Below, piece after piece: positions 44,601 through 53,828 of a stretch of 64,000 nt of DNA. Under the pieces are notes generated by a model that worked only from the letters and a program-made list of their open reading frames with translations, was not told the DNA's origin and made no database searches. How positions within the stretch are numbered: position 1 is the first letter of the stretch; the number at the start of each line of letters is the position of its first letter. Made by a program: the position numbers and the translations under genes. This DNA comes from Eoetvoesia sp035555955 (lineage in GTDB: Bacteria; Pseudomonadota; Gammaproteobacteria; Burkholderiales; Burkholderiaceae_B), in NCBI RefSeq assembly GCF_035555955.1, contig NZ_DATMGA010000016.1, forward strand, positions 186,001 through 250,000, read 5' to 3'.

Positions 44601-45566
44601 GTGCCTGAAGCATCCGCAGCAAAACCCAAGAAATCCCCGGCGCCCAAAGTCATCATTACTTGCGCGGTGACCGGCGGCATCCATACGCCCACCATGTCGG
44701 ACGCGCTGCCCTACAAGCCCGAAGACATTGCCAGCCAGGCGATCGACGCGGCCCGGGCGGGGGCCGCCATTCTCCATTTGCACGCGCGCGACCCGAAAGA
44801 CGGGCGGCCAACGCCCGACCCCGACGTATTCATGCAATTTTTGCCGCGCATCAAAGAAGCCACCGACGCCGTCATCAATGTGACGACGGGCGGAGGCCTG
44901 AACATGACCGTCGAGCAGCGCCTGGCCGCGCCGCTGATTGCCAAACCCGAGATGTGCTCCCTGAACATGGGGTCGATGAATTTCGGCATCTACCCAATGG
45001 CGGACCGATACAAGAACTGGAAGTTCGACTGGGAAGAAAGCTATCTGCGCAATACCGACGACTTCATCTTCCGCAATACCTTCCGCGACATCGAACGCAT
45101 TCTCAAGATGCTGGGCGAAGAACACGGCACGCGCTTCGAGCACGAATGCTACGACGTCGGCCATTTGTACAACGTTGCCCATTTCGTCGATCGGGGCCTG
45201 CTGAAGCCGCCGTTCTTCGTGCAGATGATTTTCGGCATCCTGGGCGGCATCGGCGCCGAACTCGACAACCTGCTTTTCATGAAGCGCACCGCCGACAAGC
45301 TCTTCGGCGACGATTACCGCTGGTCGGTGCTGGCGGCGGGGCGGCATCAAATGAATTTCGCGACGCAGGCCGCTTTGCTGGGCGGCAGCGTGCGGGTCGG
45401 CCTGGAAGACAGCCTGTATATCGGCAAGGGCGCGCTGGCGGCATCCAATGCCGAGCAGGTTGCCAAGGTGCGCGGCATCGTCGAGAGCCTGGGGCTGGAA
45501 GTTGCCACGCCCGACGAGGCCCGCGCCATGTTGAATCTTAAAGGCGCCGGCAACGTCGGATTTTAA
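44601..45566 (+). CDS. BKACE (DUF849) beta-keto acid cleavage enzyme
   Basis: A 321-residue TIM-barrel zinc enzyme related to 3-keto-5-aminohexanoate cleavage enzyme, which converts a beta-keto acid and acetyl-CoA to acetoacetate and a new CoA ester. VIITCAVTGGIHTP, the zinc ligands HLHARD, TTGGG and EHECYDVGHLYN match the family. The start is GTG at 44601, 21 bp after the cyclase, with AAGGAG upstream. Specificity within the family varies widely, so only the reaction type is inferred. Confidence 0.92.
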   Translation: MPEASAAKPKKSPAPKVIITCAVTGGIHTPTMSDALPYKPEDIASQAIDAARAGAAILHLHARDPKDGRPTPDPDVFMQFLPRIKEATDAVINVTTGGGLNMTVEQRLAAPLIAKPEMCSLNMGSMNFGIYPMADRYKNWKFDWEESYLRNTDDFIFRNTFRDIERILKMLGEEHGTRFEHECYDVGHLYNVAHFVDRGLLKPPFFVQMIFGILGGIGAELDNLLFMKRTADKLFGDDYRWSVLAAGRHQMNFATQAALLGGSVRVGLEDSLYIGKGALAASNAEQVAKVRGIVESLGLEVATPDEARAMLNLKGAGNVGF

Positions 45567-45672
45567 ACAGGGCGGGGATGCTGGGCGGTGTGGCCTTCGT
45601 GCGTTGGGGGGCTGCTCAAGCAGCGCATAAGACATAGGCCGTTGCGAACGGCGAACGGCAAAAGGGATCGCT

Positions 45673-46692
45673 ATGGAGTCAGTCATTAATCCTATTGATG
45701 GTTTTGTGGTCGATCCGTCTGCCATCAAGTATATCGGCCAGGATCTGCAGCGCCCCGAATGCATCCTGGCTGAACGCGATGGCTCGCTCTGGTCGGCGGA
45801 CGCGCGCGGCGGCGTCATGCATATTCGTCCGGACGGCAGCCAGCAATTGATTTCGCAGCAAACCGACAGCTCGTTCGCTCAAGCCGCCAGCGACGAAGCC
45901 CGCTATGTTTCGGGCACGCTGCCCAATGGCCTGGCCTTTGCGCGCAACGGCGACGTTGTTATCTCCAACTTTGGCACCGACAGGCTCGAACTCATGGCAC
46001 GCGACGGCTCAAGCCGTGTTTTGGCCGACTCGATAGACGGGGCGCCCATCGGCAAAGTCAATTTTGTGTTGCGCGACAGCCGCGACAGGTTATGGCTGAC
46101 CATATCGACTCGAACCAAAAACTGGATGCGGGCCATGAGCCCCGCCATCGCCGACGGGTACATCGCTTTGTACGATGAGGGACGCTTGCGCATCGTGGCC
46201 GACGGCTTTCGCTTCACCAACGAGATCCGCCTGGATGCGAATGAAGAATGGCTTTATGTGGTTGAAACCTGCGGCCGGCGCATATGCCGCCTAAGGGTGC
46301 TCGATGACGGCAGCCTCTCGGGGCGAGAACTCTTCGGCCCCTCGGATCACGGTGCCTTCATCGACGGCATCGCCTTCGACGCCTACGGCAATCTTTGGGG
46401 CACCCACGTCATGACGGATCGTGTATTCGCCATCACCCCCCAGGGTGAGCTGCGCATCGTTCTGGACGACGATGGCGACAGCCCGGCCGGCCGGGCCTTG
46501 ATGGCTGCGTTCGAGCAGGACACGGCCACGCCCGAGTTGATGCTGGCCTGCGGCGGAAGCATTGCCCCGTGGTTCGCCAGCGTGACTTTCGGCGGGCCGG
46601 ATCTGCGCAACGTGTATATAGGCAGCCTGCGCGGGACGCGGATCCCGTACTTCCGTTCGCCTGTGGCCGGGTTGCCGATGGCGCATTGGTGA
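45673..46692 (+). CDS. SMP-30/gluconolactonase family protein
   Basis: A 339-residue beta-propeller lactonase-type hydrolase. Conserved parts include the metal-binding Glu in RPECILAERDGSLWSAD, PNGLAFARNGDVVISN and the Asp in DGIAFDAYGNLWGTHV. It follows the BKACE gene by 106 bp in the same direction. It may open a lactone formed in the pathway of the TRAP cluster. No signal peptide is evident, so it is probably cytoplasmic. Confidence 0.87.
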   Translation: MESVINPIDGFVVDPSAIKYIGQDLQRPECILAERDGSLWSADARGGVMHIRPDGSQQLISQQTDSSFAQAASDEARYVSGTLPNGLAFARNGDVVISNFGTDRLELMARDGSSRVLADSIDGAPIGKVNFVLRDSRDRLWLTISTRTKNWMRAMSPAIADGYIALYDEGRLRIVADGFRFTNEIRLDANEEWLYVVETCGRRICRLRVLDDGSLSGRELFGPSDHGAFIDGIAFDAYGNLWGTHVMTDRVFAITPQGELRIVLDDDGDSPAGRALMAAFEQDTATPELMLACGGSIAPWFASVTFGGPDLRNVYIGSLRGTRIPYFRSPVAGLPMAHW

Positions 46693-46886
46693 AGATCGGA
46701 GGGGACTAGTCCGTATCGGCGGATGCCGGTCTAGAACTGTTTCCTATTTATCCCATTGCCTAGCGGTCTTGGACACCCCGGCATTTCAGGCATTCTCGAA
46801 GATGGTCTATCATCAAGGGTCAGAGAATCTCTTCTATATCAAGGTTTTTTTGCCGCTGACCCCGGCACCCGGATAGACGCCGCATT
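46693..46886. promoter_or_regulatory. Promoter region of TetR regulator 2
   Basis: A 194-bp gap containing TCTCGA (46795-46800), also found twice in the control region of the neighbouring aldehyde dehydrogenase, and the small palindrome AGAGA-A-TCTCT near 46822. No clear -35/-10 pair was identified. Confidence 0.3.
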
Positions 46887-47609
46887 ATGTCAAGAAAAGC
46901 AATTGCCGAATCACCCACGCGTTATTTCCAAGAGGTCAGTGTTGGTGATAACAAGAAATCGCGTACCCGTGCTCTGTTGCTGGACACCGCCATCATGGTG
47001 TTTGCGAGGCAAGGTATCGATTCTGCGTCGATCCTCGAAATCACAGAGGCGGCAGGTTTGGCCAATGCCAGCTTTTATTATCACTTTCGGGACAAGGCGG
47101 CGCTCGTCGAAGCAGTCGGGGGGGCTGTCGCGGCGACGCTGGTGCGCGAGACCGACGACGCAATGTCCCATATGGAACGAGGCTCCGAGCGCGTCGCATT
47201 CGGATCGACGTTTTTTATACGCCGCGGCGTCGCGGAGCCGGTCTGGGGACGCCTGATCGTGCGGGCTATCGCCGATTTAGGGGAGTTTCGCGAACAAATC
47301 TCTTCCGGCATCCGAAAGGATGTCCAAATGGGCATAGACCAGGGAGAGTTTGACGTGGCGGCGACGCCCGCACTTCACGCCATGCTTTTCGGCATAGTTG
47401 GTGCTGCAATGCATGACCTTCTTGAGCATCCTGAAGCGCGGGGTACGGATACCCTGGCCTGTGAGTCAATGCTCAGAGTGTTGGGTTTGCCTCGCGGCAG
47501 GGCGAAGGCTCTTGCCCAACGTGCCACGGGCTGGGTTGACGAGGCGCTTGGGCAAGCGGCGGTGCTTAAATCGTACGATGAAGGTTTGTCACCCGCTCAG
47601 ATAGGGTAG
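46887..47609 (+). CDS. TetR family transcriptional regulator 2
   Basis: A 240-residue TetR protein. About 25 polar residues precede the helix-turn-helix RALLLDTAIMVFARQGIDSASILEITEAAGLANASFYYHFRDKAALVEAV. The true start may be one of the next in-frame codons, because the first residues are not conserved. It converges on the aldehyde dehydrogenase gene and overlaps its 3' end by 13 bp. Control of that enzyme is likely but not shown. Confidence 0.88.
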   Translation: MSRKAIAESPTRYFQEVSVGDNKKSRTRALLLDTAIMVFARQGIDSASILEITEAAGLANASFYYHFRDKAALVEAVGGAVAATLVRETDDAMSHMERGSERVAFGSTFFIRRGVAEPVWGRLIVRAIADLGEFREQISSGIRKDVQMGIDQGEFDVAATPALHAMLFGIVGAAMHDLLEHPEARGTDTLACESMLRVLGLPRGRAKALAQRATGWVDEALGQAAVLKSYDEGLSPAQIG

Positions 47610-49045
47610 GATTGGGTTGGGTCTTCAACAGAAACCCACTGGACCTCAGTGAATTCGTGAATCCCGGGCAAGCCGCCGAAACGCCCATAGCCGCTGGATT
47701 TCATGCCCCCAAGAGGTGCTTGCGCCTCGTCGAAAACGGTCGGGCCGTTTATATGGCAGCAACCAAAGTCAAGCTGTTGTGCCAGCTTCAGCGCGAGCGA
47801 TACATCTGCCGTGAAGATGGAAGAAGAGAGCCCGTACTCGGTGTCATTTGCGACGCAGATCGCTTGTTCGTAGTCTTTTACGCGGATGATGCTTACTACA
47901 GGCCCAAATGATTCTTCATGATAGATGTCCATATCAGGTGTTACGTAATCGAGAAGGGATGGCCCCATGACGGCGCCCTGGACATGGCCGGTTACCCGCA
48001 GTAGCGCTCCCTTGCCGACGGCATCGTCGATTAATCGCTGAGTGCGGTCGCATGAGGATTTATCGATCATGGTGCCCCGCGATGCGTCATTTTCAGCGGG
48101 GTCGCCGGCTGGTAAATCCGCGGCTTTGATTGCCAATTTTTCTGCGAACTGATCCGCAATGCTTTCGACGATAACGATTCGTTCCGTCGACATGCAGATT
48201 TGGCCATAGTGCATGTAGGAGCCGAAGAATGCGGCACGCACGGCATGATCGATTTCAGCGTCCGCCAACACGATCATTGGCGCTTTGCCACCCAGCTCCA
48301 GAAGCACCGGCTTCAGATACTTTGCGCATGTCGCCGCAACTTGGCGACCAGTGCGTGTAGAGCCGGTAAAGTTAACCCGGCGCACGGCGGGGTGGGAAAT
48401 CATGGCCTCTGCAATGGCTGCCGAGTCGGCGGGAGCATTGGTTAGAAAGTTAAGGACCCCTGGGGGCAGCCCCGCATCCACCATGATCTGCGCAAGCAGG
48501 TACTGTGTTCCGGCGCTTAACTCGGATGCCTTGAGGACGACTGTGTTGCCGCAGGCCAGTGCCGTGGAAAAAGAGCGCACGGCCAGGATAATGGGAGCAT
48601 TCCAGGGGGCGATGGAGACAACAACTCCGGCGGGACGTCGTATTGCCAGTGATAATGTCCCAGGTTTGTTGCTGGGAATGACCTCGCCTTTTATCTGGGT
48701 GGTCAAGCCGGCAGCCTCGCGCAGCATATCGGATGCCAGGCGTGCGTTAAACCTGCTCCAGGGAAGGGAAGCGCCCGTTTCGAGGCGCATTTGCTCGATA
48801 AGGGCGTCAGCACGCTGGTCGAGCAGGTCGGCGGCTTCCAGCAGGATATTGCGCCGTTCTGCTGGTGCAGTGGCAGACCACTCGGTAAAGGCGCTTGCGC
48901 ATGATTCAACGGCAGCCCTTGCGTCTTCTACTGTGGCGGCGGCGCTGGTGGACGCCAGACTATCGTTCGCGGGGCTGTGCCGTCGAAAGGTTTTGGCCGA
49001 ACCAGCCGGGATAGCCTGATTGTCGATGATGAGGTAAGATTCCAT
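47597..49045 (-). CDS. Aldehyde dehydrogenase, benzaldehyde/vanillin type
   Basis: A 482-residue NAD(P) aldehyde dehydrogenase. Motifs are SIAPWNAPIILAVRS, NFTGSTRTGRQ, catalytic Glu in LELGGKAPMIVL, catalytic Cys in GQICMSTERI, and ESFGPVVSI. It is of the length and style of vanillin/benzaldehyde dehydrogenases, fitting the vanillate O-demethylase genes nearby, yet the substrate is not proven. It is tail-to-tail with TetR regulator 2 and has a perfect palindrome 14 bp upstream of its start. Confidence 0.92.
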   Translation of the reverse strand: MESYLIIDNQAIPAGSAKTFRRHSPANDSLASTSAAATVEDARAAVESCASAFTEWSATAPAERRNILLEAADLLDQRADALIEQMRLETGASLPWSRFNARLASDMLREAAGLTTQIKGEVIPSNKPGTLSLAIRRPAGVVVSIAPWNAPIILAVRSFSTALACGNTVVLKASELSAGTQYLLAQIMVDAGLPPGVLNFLTNAPADSAAIAEAMISHPAVRRVNFTGSTRTGRQVAATCAKYLKPVLLELGGKAPMIVLADAEIDHAVRAAFFGSYMHYGQICMSTERIVIVESIADQFAEKLAIKAADLPAGDPAENDASRGTMIDKSSCDRTQRLIDDAVGKGALLRVTGHVQGAVMGPSLLDYVTPDMDIYHEESFGPVVSIIRVKDYEQAICVANDTEYGLSSSIFTADVSLALKLAQQLDFGCCHINGPTVFDEAQAPLGGMKSSGYGRFGGLPGIHEFTEVQWVSVEDPTQSYPI

Positions 49046-49058
49046 ACGCCCTCCATTT

Positions 49059-49118
49059 TCGAGATTGCTCTCGATTTTTGTATGGTTTCACAAGAAAAAA
49101 CTGTCCGCCATCGGGACA
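49059..49118 (-). promoter_or_regulatory. Two palindromes upstream of the aldehyde dehydrogenase
   Basis: TCGAGA-TTGC-TCTCGA (49059-49074) is a perfect 6-bp-arm inverted repeat. TGTCC...GGACA (49102-49106 and 49114-49118) is a second. A half site, TCTCGA, lies at 49137-49142. They are plausible operators for the TetR protein encoded at the other end of the dehydrogenase gene. Confidence 0.5.
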
Positions 49119-49240
49119 AACCATTATCGTGAGGACTCTCGAAATTAGGTGTCGCCGTACGAACGATGCAATCGGACGATGCTTGCCGGCGTCGGCCGGC
49201 GCATTATGTCTGTTGGCCGACTCAGGCGCGAGGGGAGGGG

Positions 49241-49693
49241 CTATTCGTCTTCGTGATACGCGACGCCGCGTCTTACCACGATGGGCACCGCGCCCAATTG
49301 CTTTTTGGCGACCCATTGGGCCAGAGAGGCATCCAGGTAGTCGGTGTGGCCGGGAAACCAGCGGGCCAGCTCGGTGGCCAGGCGGCGGGCTTCGGCGGGT
49401 TCGCCGCCGTTCGCCACGTAGTTTTCAACGTCGCGCATGGATTTCAGCACCGCTGCGTGCTCGTTGCTATGGCATTCCGTGGCGGGGAAGGCCGTTTTTT
49501 TCATCCAGCCTTCTTCCTGCGAGAAGTGATGCTCGGTATGGGTGATAAGCTGCCGCAGACTTTCCAGAAGGGCTTCGTCCGGCCCGCGCAGCATGGCTCC
49601 GACGATATCGACGAACTCGCGGTGCGTTTCGTCCATGGGGCCGTAGCCCGCCAGGAAGGCATCAGTCCAGATAAGGTCTTCGGTAGCTATCAT
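49241..49693 (-). CDS. Bacteriohemerythrin (O2-binding diiron protein)
   Basis: A 150-residue four-helix protein with the full diiron ligand set: His24, His56-x3-Glu60, His75-x3-His79 and His116-x4-Asp121. Bacterial hemerythrins bind or store O2 for oxygen-dependent enzymes or sensing. Here it lies among several oxygenase genes, but in its own transcription unit. The start at 49693 fits the family N-terminus (LIWTDAFLAGYGPMDETHREF). Confidence 0.93.
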   Translation of the reverse strand: MIATEDLIWTDAFLAGYGPMDETHREFVDIVGAMLRGPDEALLESLRQLITHTEHHFSQEEGWMKKTAFPATECHSNEHAAVLKSMRDVENYVANGGEPAEARRLATELARWFPGHTDYLDASLAQWVAKKQLGAVPIVVRRGVAYHEDE

Positions 49694-49960
49694 GATTGTC
49701 TCTGGGGCCTGCAGGGCGGCTGGCCGTATTTGCGCAGTTGATTATTGCACAATCATAGCAAAATCAAGGCGCTTCGATTGCTGTTGTAGTCAACGGCGAT
49801 ACCAGCCATCGCCGCCCGCGTCGATTAAGGGTTAACCCCAGATGTCTGAAATCTACCGGTTTGAGACGGCTTTTGGCATGTTCTTTGCCGCTGCCGATTG
49901 CTTTAATACGCAACGATGCACGCAAGGCAACGTAAAACAATCACTCTTATGGGGGACGAC

Positions 49961-51178
49961 ATGCAGATAAGCAGGAGACAATTCCTGGGCTACGGCCTGG
50001 GCGGTGCCGCGGGTTCGCTGGTGGGCGGGCTCGGGTTTCCTTCGGCCAGCCTGGCGGCCGACACGATCAAGGCCGGGGTGTTACTGGATCTCTCCGGCCC
50101 CCTGCAGCTTTATGGCCACGTCAAGGCGCAGTGCCTGGAGCTGGCGACGGAAGAAATCAACGCCAAGGGCGGTTTGCTGGGTAAAAAGATCGAGCTTGTG
50201 AAATACGACACGCAGTCCAATAACCAGCTGTACGGCCAGTATGCTCAACAGCTTGCGCTGAAGGATAGGGTGGCCGTAGTGCACGGAGCCATTACCAGCG
50301 CGGCGCGCGAAGTGGCAAGGCCGGTGCTGGCGCGGGCCAAAACCTTGTATATCATGAACATGATCAACGAAGGCCCCGAAGGCGCGTGCGACCGCAATAT
50401 GTTCACCACGGGCCCCACGCCGCAGCAATTGCTGAACAACCTGATTCCCTACATGATCAAAAAACATGGGAAGAAAGTGTACATATTGGCCGCCGATTAT
50501 ATTTTCGGCCAGTTGTCCGCCAAGTGGGCTGAACGCATCGCCAAGGAAAACGGCGGCGAGGTCGTGGGCCTGGATCTGTTTCCCATGGACGTCGACAAAT
50601 TTGGTTCCACCATCGGCAAGATACAGGCCGCCAAGCCCGACTTTGTCTTCAATGTGTTCGTCGGCCCGGCCCATGCGGCGTTCTATGGGCAATGGGCGTC
50701 GGCGGGCATGAACAAGCGCATTCCCATGGCTTCGCACACCATCGGCGATTCGGGCGAGCAGTTGCGTATGCCTCCTGATGTCAGCGAGGGTATCGTTACT
50801 GTCAAAAATTACTTCGACGAGCTCGACACGCCCGCGAGCAAGGCGTTTATCGAGCGCTTCAAAAAACGGTTCGACGACTATACCTATGTCGGTTCTTTGG
50901 GCGTGGCCGACTACCAGGGCATGCTGTTGTGGGCCGAGGCGGTCCGCAAGGCGGGTTCGGTGGATCGCAGGAAAGTCATCGAAGCATTCGAGTCGGGGAT
51001 CGCCATCGACGGCCCCAGCGGCAGGCTGGCCTCGCATCCAGCCACGCATTACTGCACTATGGACATGTACCTGGCGGAAATCCAGAACAGCCGGTTCAAG
51101 GTGCAGGAGTCCTGGAAGCAGGTTCCCCCGGTAAGCGCCGGCGACGATAGCTGCGACGTGTTGAAGATGCCGCTTTGA
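49961..51178 (+). CDS. ABC-transporter receptor, urea/amide type, Tat-exported (importer set 2)
   Basis: A 405-residue Peripla_BP_6 receptor. The N-terminus ISRRQFLGYGLGGAAGSLVGG is a twin-arginine signal, so it is exported folded. ATG 49961 is chosen over an upstream start because GGGGGACGAC precedes it. The receptor is of the group close to urea/short-chain-amide binders (UrtA/FmdD-like) rather than classic LivJ. It begins a five-gene transporter set followed by an amidase. The 267-bp gap upstream shows no further gene. Confidence 0.9.
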   Translation: MQISRRQFLGYGLGGAAGSLVGGLGFPSASLAADTIKAGVLLDLSGPLQLYGHVKAQCLELATEEINAKGGLLGKKIELVKYDTQSNNQLYGQYAQQLALKDRVAVVHGAITSAAREVARPVLARAKTLYIMNMINEGPEGACDRNMFTTGPTPQQLLNNLIPYMIKKHGKKVYILAADYIFGQLSAKWAERIAKENGGEVVGLDLFPMDVDKFGSTIGKIQAAKPDFVFNVFVGPAHAAFYGQWASAGMNKRIPMASHTIGDSGEQLRMPPDVSEGIVTVKNYFDELDTPASKAFIERFKKRFDDYTYVGSLGVADYQGMLLWAEAVRKAGSVDRRKVIEAFESGIAIDGPSGRLASHPATHYCTMDMYLAEIQNSRFKVQESWKQVPPVSAGDDSCDVLKMPL

Positions 51179-51235
51179 TCTCCTCGAAAGCAAGCACGGC
51201 AAGATAGCGTTTTATACAAGAAGCAAGGAGTATCC

Positions 51236-52102
51236 ATGGATCTAGCCATGTTGGCTGGCATACAAATCCTGTATGCCATAGCCAGTCTGTTCCTGATCAG
51301 TGTCGGTTTGGCCATCATCTTCGGGATGATGGGCGTCATCAATTTCGCCCATGGCGAATTTCTGATGCTGGGCGGATTCGCCTTTATCTTGTCCGTGCGT
51401 GCCGGAGTGAATTTCTGGGTGGCCATGTTCGTGGTGGCGCCGCTGGCGGTGGCGTTTATCGGCGTTGTCATCGAGCGCCTCATCATCCGCCACCTGTATG
51501 GCCGCATCGTCGAGACCATATTGGCCACCTGGGGGCTCAGCCTGCTGCTCATCGGTCTGGCTTCGTCGCTTTTCGGCTATTACCAAATGGGCGTCAGCCC
51601 GCCACTGGGCAGCGTGCAAATCGGCGCCTATCAAGAGGGCGGGTATACCTTCTTCGTGATCGGCGTGGCCGTGGCGGTCGCGGTGGGCCTGTATTTTTTG
51701 CTGCGCCACACGCCATTCGGCCTCATCGCGCGCGGCACCATGCAAAGCGCCGACATGGCCAGCGCCCTGGGCGTCAACGTCAAGCGTGTCTATTCTGTGA
51801 CTTTCGGCATCGGCGCTGCGCTGTCGGGCCTGGCCGGCGCCATTTTCGCGCCATTGACGGGGGTTCTGCCGATTAGCGGGCTTACCTATATCGCCAAGGC
51901 GTTCATCACCGTCATTCTGGGCGGAGCCCTGCCATTGACCGGTGCGGCGCTGTCGTCGGCGTTGTTGGGAACAGTCAGCCAGGCCACGACACTCGTCAGC
52001 ACATCCGTGCTGGGCGAGGTCATGCTCCTGGTTACGGCTATCGTACTGCTGCGGGTATTGCCTTCGGGTATTACGGGCAGATTCTTCAAGCGAGGCATCT
52101 GA
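51236..52102 (+). CDS. LivH/UrtB-type ABC permease (importer set 2)
   Basis: A 288-residue membrane subunit with GMMGVINFAHGEFLMLGGFAFIL near the N-terminus and ARGTMQSADMASALGVNVKRVYSVTFGIGAALSGLAGAIF as the coupling-loop segment. The latter resembles UrtB. AAGGAG precedes the ATG; the stop shares one base with the next start. Confidence 0.93.
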   Translation: MDLAMLAGIQILYAIASLFLISVGLAIIFGMMGVINFAHGEFLMLGGFAFILSVRAGVNFWVAMFVVAPLAVAFIGVVIERLIIRHLYGRIVETILATWGLSLLLIGLASSLFGYYQMGVSPPLGSVQIGAYQEGGYTFFVIGVAVAVAVGLYFLLRHTPFGLIARGTMQSADMASALGVNVKRVYSVTFGIGAALSGLAGAIFAPLTGVLPISGLTYIAKAFITVILGGALPLTGAALSSALLGTVSQATTLVSTSVLGEVMLLVTAIVLLRVLPSGITGRFFKRGI

Positions 52103-53112
52103 TGTGCGAAGTAAAAAGCCCGGGATTCTGGTGGGCGGCCATTGTGGCGCTGGCTCTGGTTTTCGGCATTCCATTGTTTGCCGAAACCTACACGCTGTAT
52201 ACCCTTACCGTCTTTGCCATTATGGCCGTACTGGCCCTCAGCTTGGGGCTGGTCTGGGGGGTGGGAGGTATATTGGCCCTGGGCCAATCGGCCTTTTTCG
52301 GCATCGGTGCCTATGTCTATGCGTTGATTGCTGTCAATATGGGCGATAGCACCTGGGCCTTGGCCGCGTCGGTGCTGATGCCGGTTTGCGTGGCGGCGCT
52401 GCTTGGCTATTTCACGTTTTTCGGGCGTATCAGCGATGTGTATTTTGCCGTCATTTCGCTGACCATACCATTGATCCTGCTCAGCCTGATCAACAGCGCC
52501 TCAGGGCCGGCCTATCAGTTCGGCAAGGCGCATTTGGGCGGGTATAACGGCATACCCGGCGTGCCGCCCTTGAACAATCCCTTCGACCTCAGCGATGTCC
52601 TTGGTTTCGACGGCATGTACTACGCCTCGGCGCTTGTCCTTGTCGCCGTATACCTGGTTCTACGCATCTTGGTGCGCAGCCGGTTCGGCCGGGTGGTCGC
52701 GGCCGTGCGCGAAAATGAATTGCGCGCCGAACTGCTTGGCTATGACGTGCGCTACTACAAGCTGGGTGTGTTCTGCATCGGCGCGGCTATCGCCGGGCTG
52801 GCGGGAGCCCTTTATGCCGCATGGGGCGCGTCCGTCGGGCCGACCGCTTTTTCGCTTTCTTTTTCGGCGCAGATCGTGATCTGGGTATTGCTGGGAGGCA
52901 TGGGAACGTTGCTGGGCCCCATCTTGGGATGCTTTGTCGTCCAGGCCTTGTCCACATGGCTGGGCAGCGCCAGCGGCGTCAGCCCCGAAATCGCGCTGGG
53001 CCTGCTTTTCATTGCGGCCGTCCTGCTGGTTCCCAGCGGCATCGTGCCGTCCATCCAGCAGCATCTTCGCCGGCGCAGGCCGGCAGGCCTGGTCAGCAAG
53101 GAGACGCCATGA
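52102..53112 (+). CDS. LivM/UrtC-type ABC permease (importer set 2)
   Basis: A 336-residue membrane subunit with ALSLGLVWGVGGILALGQSAFFGIGAYVYALI, the LivM signature, in UrtC-like form. AVRENELRAELLGYDVRYYKLGVFCIGAAIAGLAGALYAAW forms the coupling loop and following helix. Its stop overlaps the ATPase gene start by 4 bp. Confidence 0.93.
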   Translation: MCEVKSPGFWWAAIVALALVFGIPLFAETYTLYTLTVFAIMAVLALSLGLVWGVGGILALGQSAFFGIGAYVYALIAVNMGDSTWALAASVLMPVCVAALLGYFTFFGRISDVYFAVISLTIPLILLSLINSASGPAYQFGKAHLGGYNGIPGVPPLNNPFDLSDVLGFDGMYYASALVLVAVYLVLRILVRSRFGRVVAAVRENELRAELLGYDVRYYKLGVFCIGAAIAGLAGALYAAWGASVGPTAFSLSFSAQIVIWVLLGGMGTLLGPILGCFVVQALSTWLGSASGVSPEIALGLLFIAAVLLVPSGIVPSIQQHLRRRRPAGLVSKETP

Positions 53113-53828
53113 TTCTCCAGACGCATGATTTGTGGCGCACATTCGGCGGAGTCGCCGCTGTTTCCGGCATCAACTTCAATCTCAAGAAGGGCGAATTGCG
53201 ATGCCTCATTGGGGCAAACGGGGCAGGCAAGAGCACCTTCTTCAAAATGCTGACCGGCCAGATCAAGCCCACCTCCGGCCGTATCACGCTGTTCGGCAAG
53301 GACGTGACCAATCTGCCTTCGCATGCGATCGCCCGCATGGGGGTCGGGGTAAAGACGCAGGTTCCCAATCTTTTCAACGGCCTTAGTGTCCGGGAAAACC
53401 TGTTCATGTCGGCGCAGCGCGTCATGGGGCGCAAGCCGGCCCTCGAGGCGGTCGATGCCATGCTGGAAAAAATCCACATGACGGCGCATGCGCAGACACT
53501 TGCCGGCAAGCTTGCGCATGGCCATCGCCAATGGGTCGAGCTGGGCATGATCCTGATCAGCGGGCCTCAACTGGTGCTGCTGGACGAGCCCGCGGCGGGA
53601 ATGACGGCGGGCGAGGTCGAGCGCACCATTGCCTTGCTCAACGAACTGCGCGGCCAGCGAACATTCATCATTGTCGAGCACGACATGCACTTCATCCGCC
53701 GCATTGCCGAGAAAGTAACGGTATTCCATCGCGGGCGGGTCCTGGTCGAGGACACGATGGAAGCGGTCGTGCGCAACACGGAAGTGCGCGATGCCTATCT
53801 GGGGCAGCACGGCAAGGAGGCGCGATGA
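53109..53828 (+). CDS. LivG/UrtD-type ABC ATPase (importer set 2)
   Basis: A 239-residue ATPase with Walker A GANGAGKST, signature-region KLAHGHRQWVELGMILI and Walker B LVLLDEPAAGM, H-loop IVEHDMHF. The HGHRQWVELG pattern is typical of UrtD-like proteins, supporting the urea/amide-type reading of this transporter. It overlaps the next gene by 4 bp. Confidence 0.93.
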   Translation: MILQTHDLWRTFGGVAAVSGINFNLKKGELRCLIGANGAGKSTFFKMLTGQIKPTSGRITLFGKDVTNLPSHAIARMGVGVKTQVPNLFNGLSVRENLFMSAQRVMGRKPALEAVDAMLEKIHMTAHAQTLAGKLAHGHRQWVELGMILISGPQLVLLDEPAAGMTAGEVERTIALLNELRGQRTFIIVEHDMHFIRRIAEKVTVFHRGRVLVEDTMEAVVRNTEVRDAYLGQHGKEAR

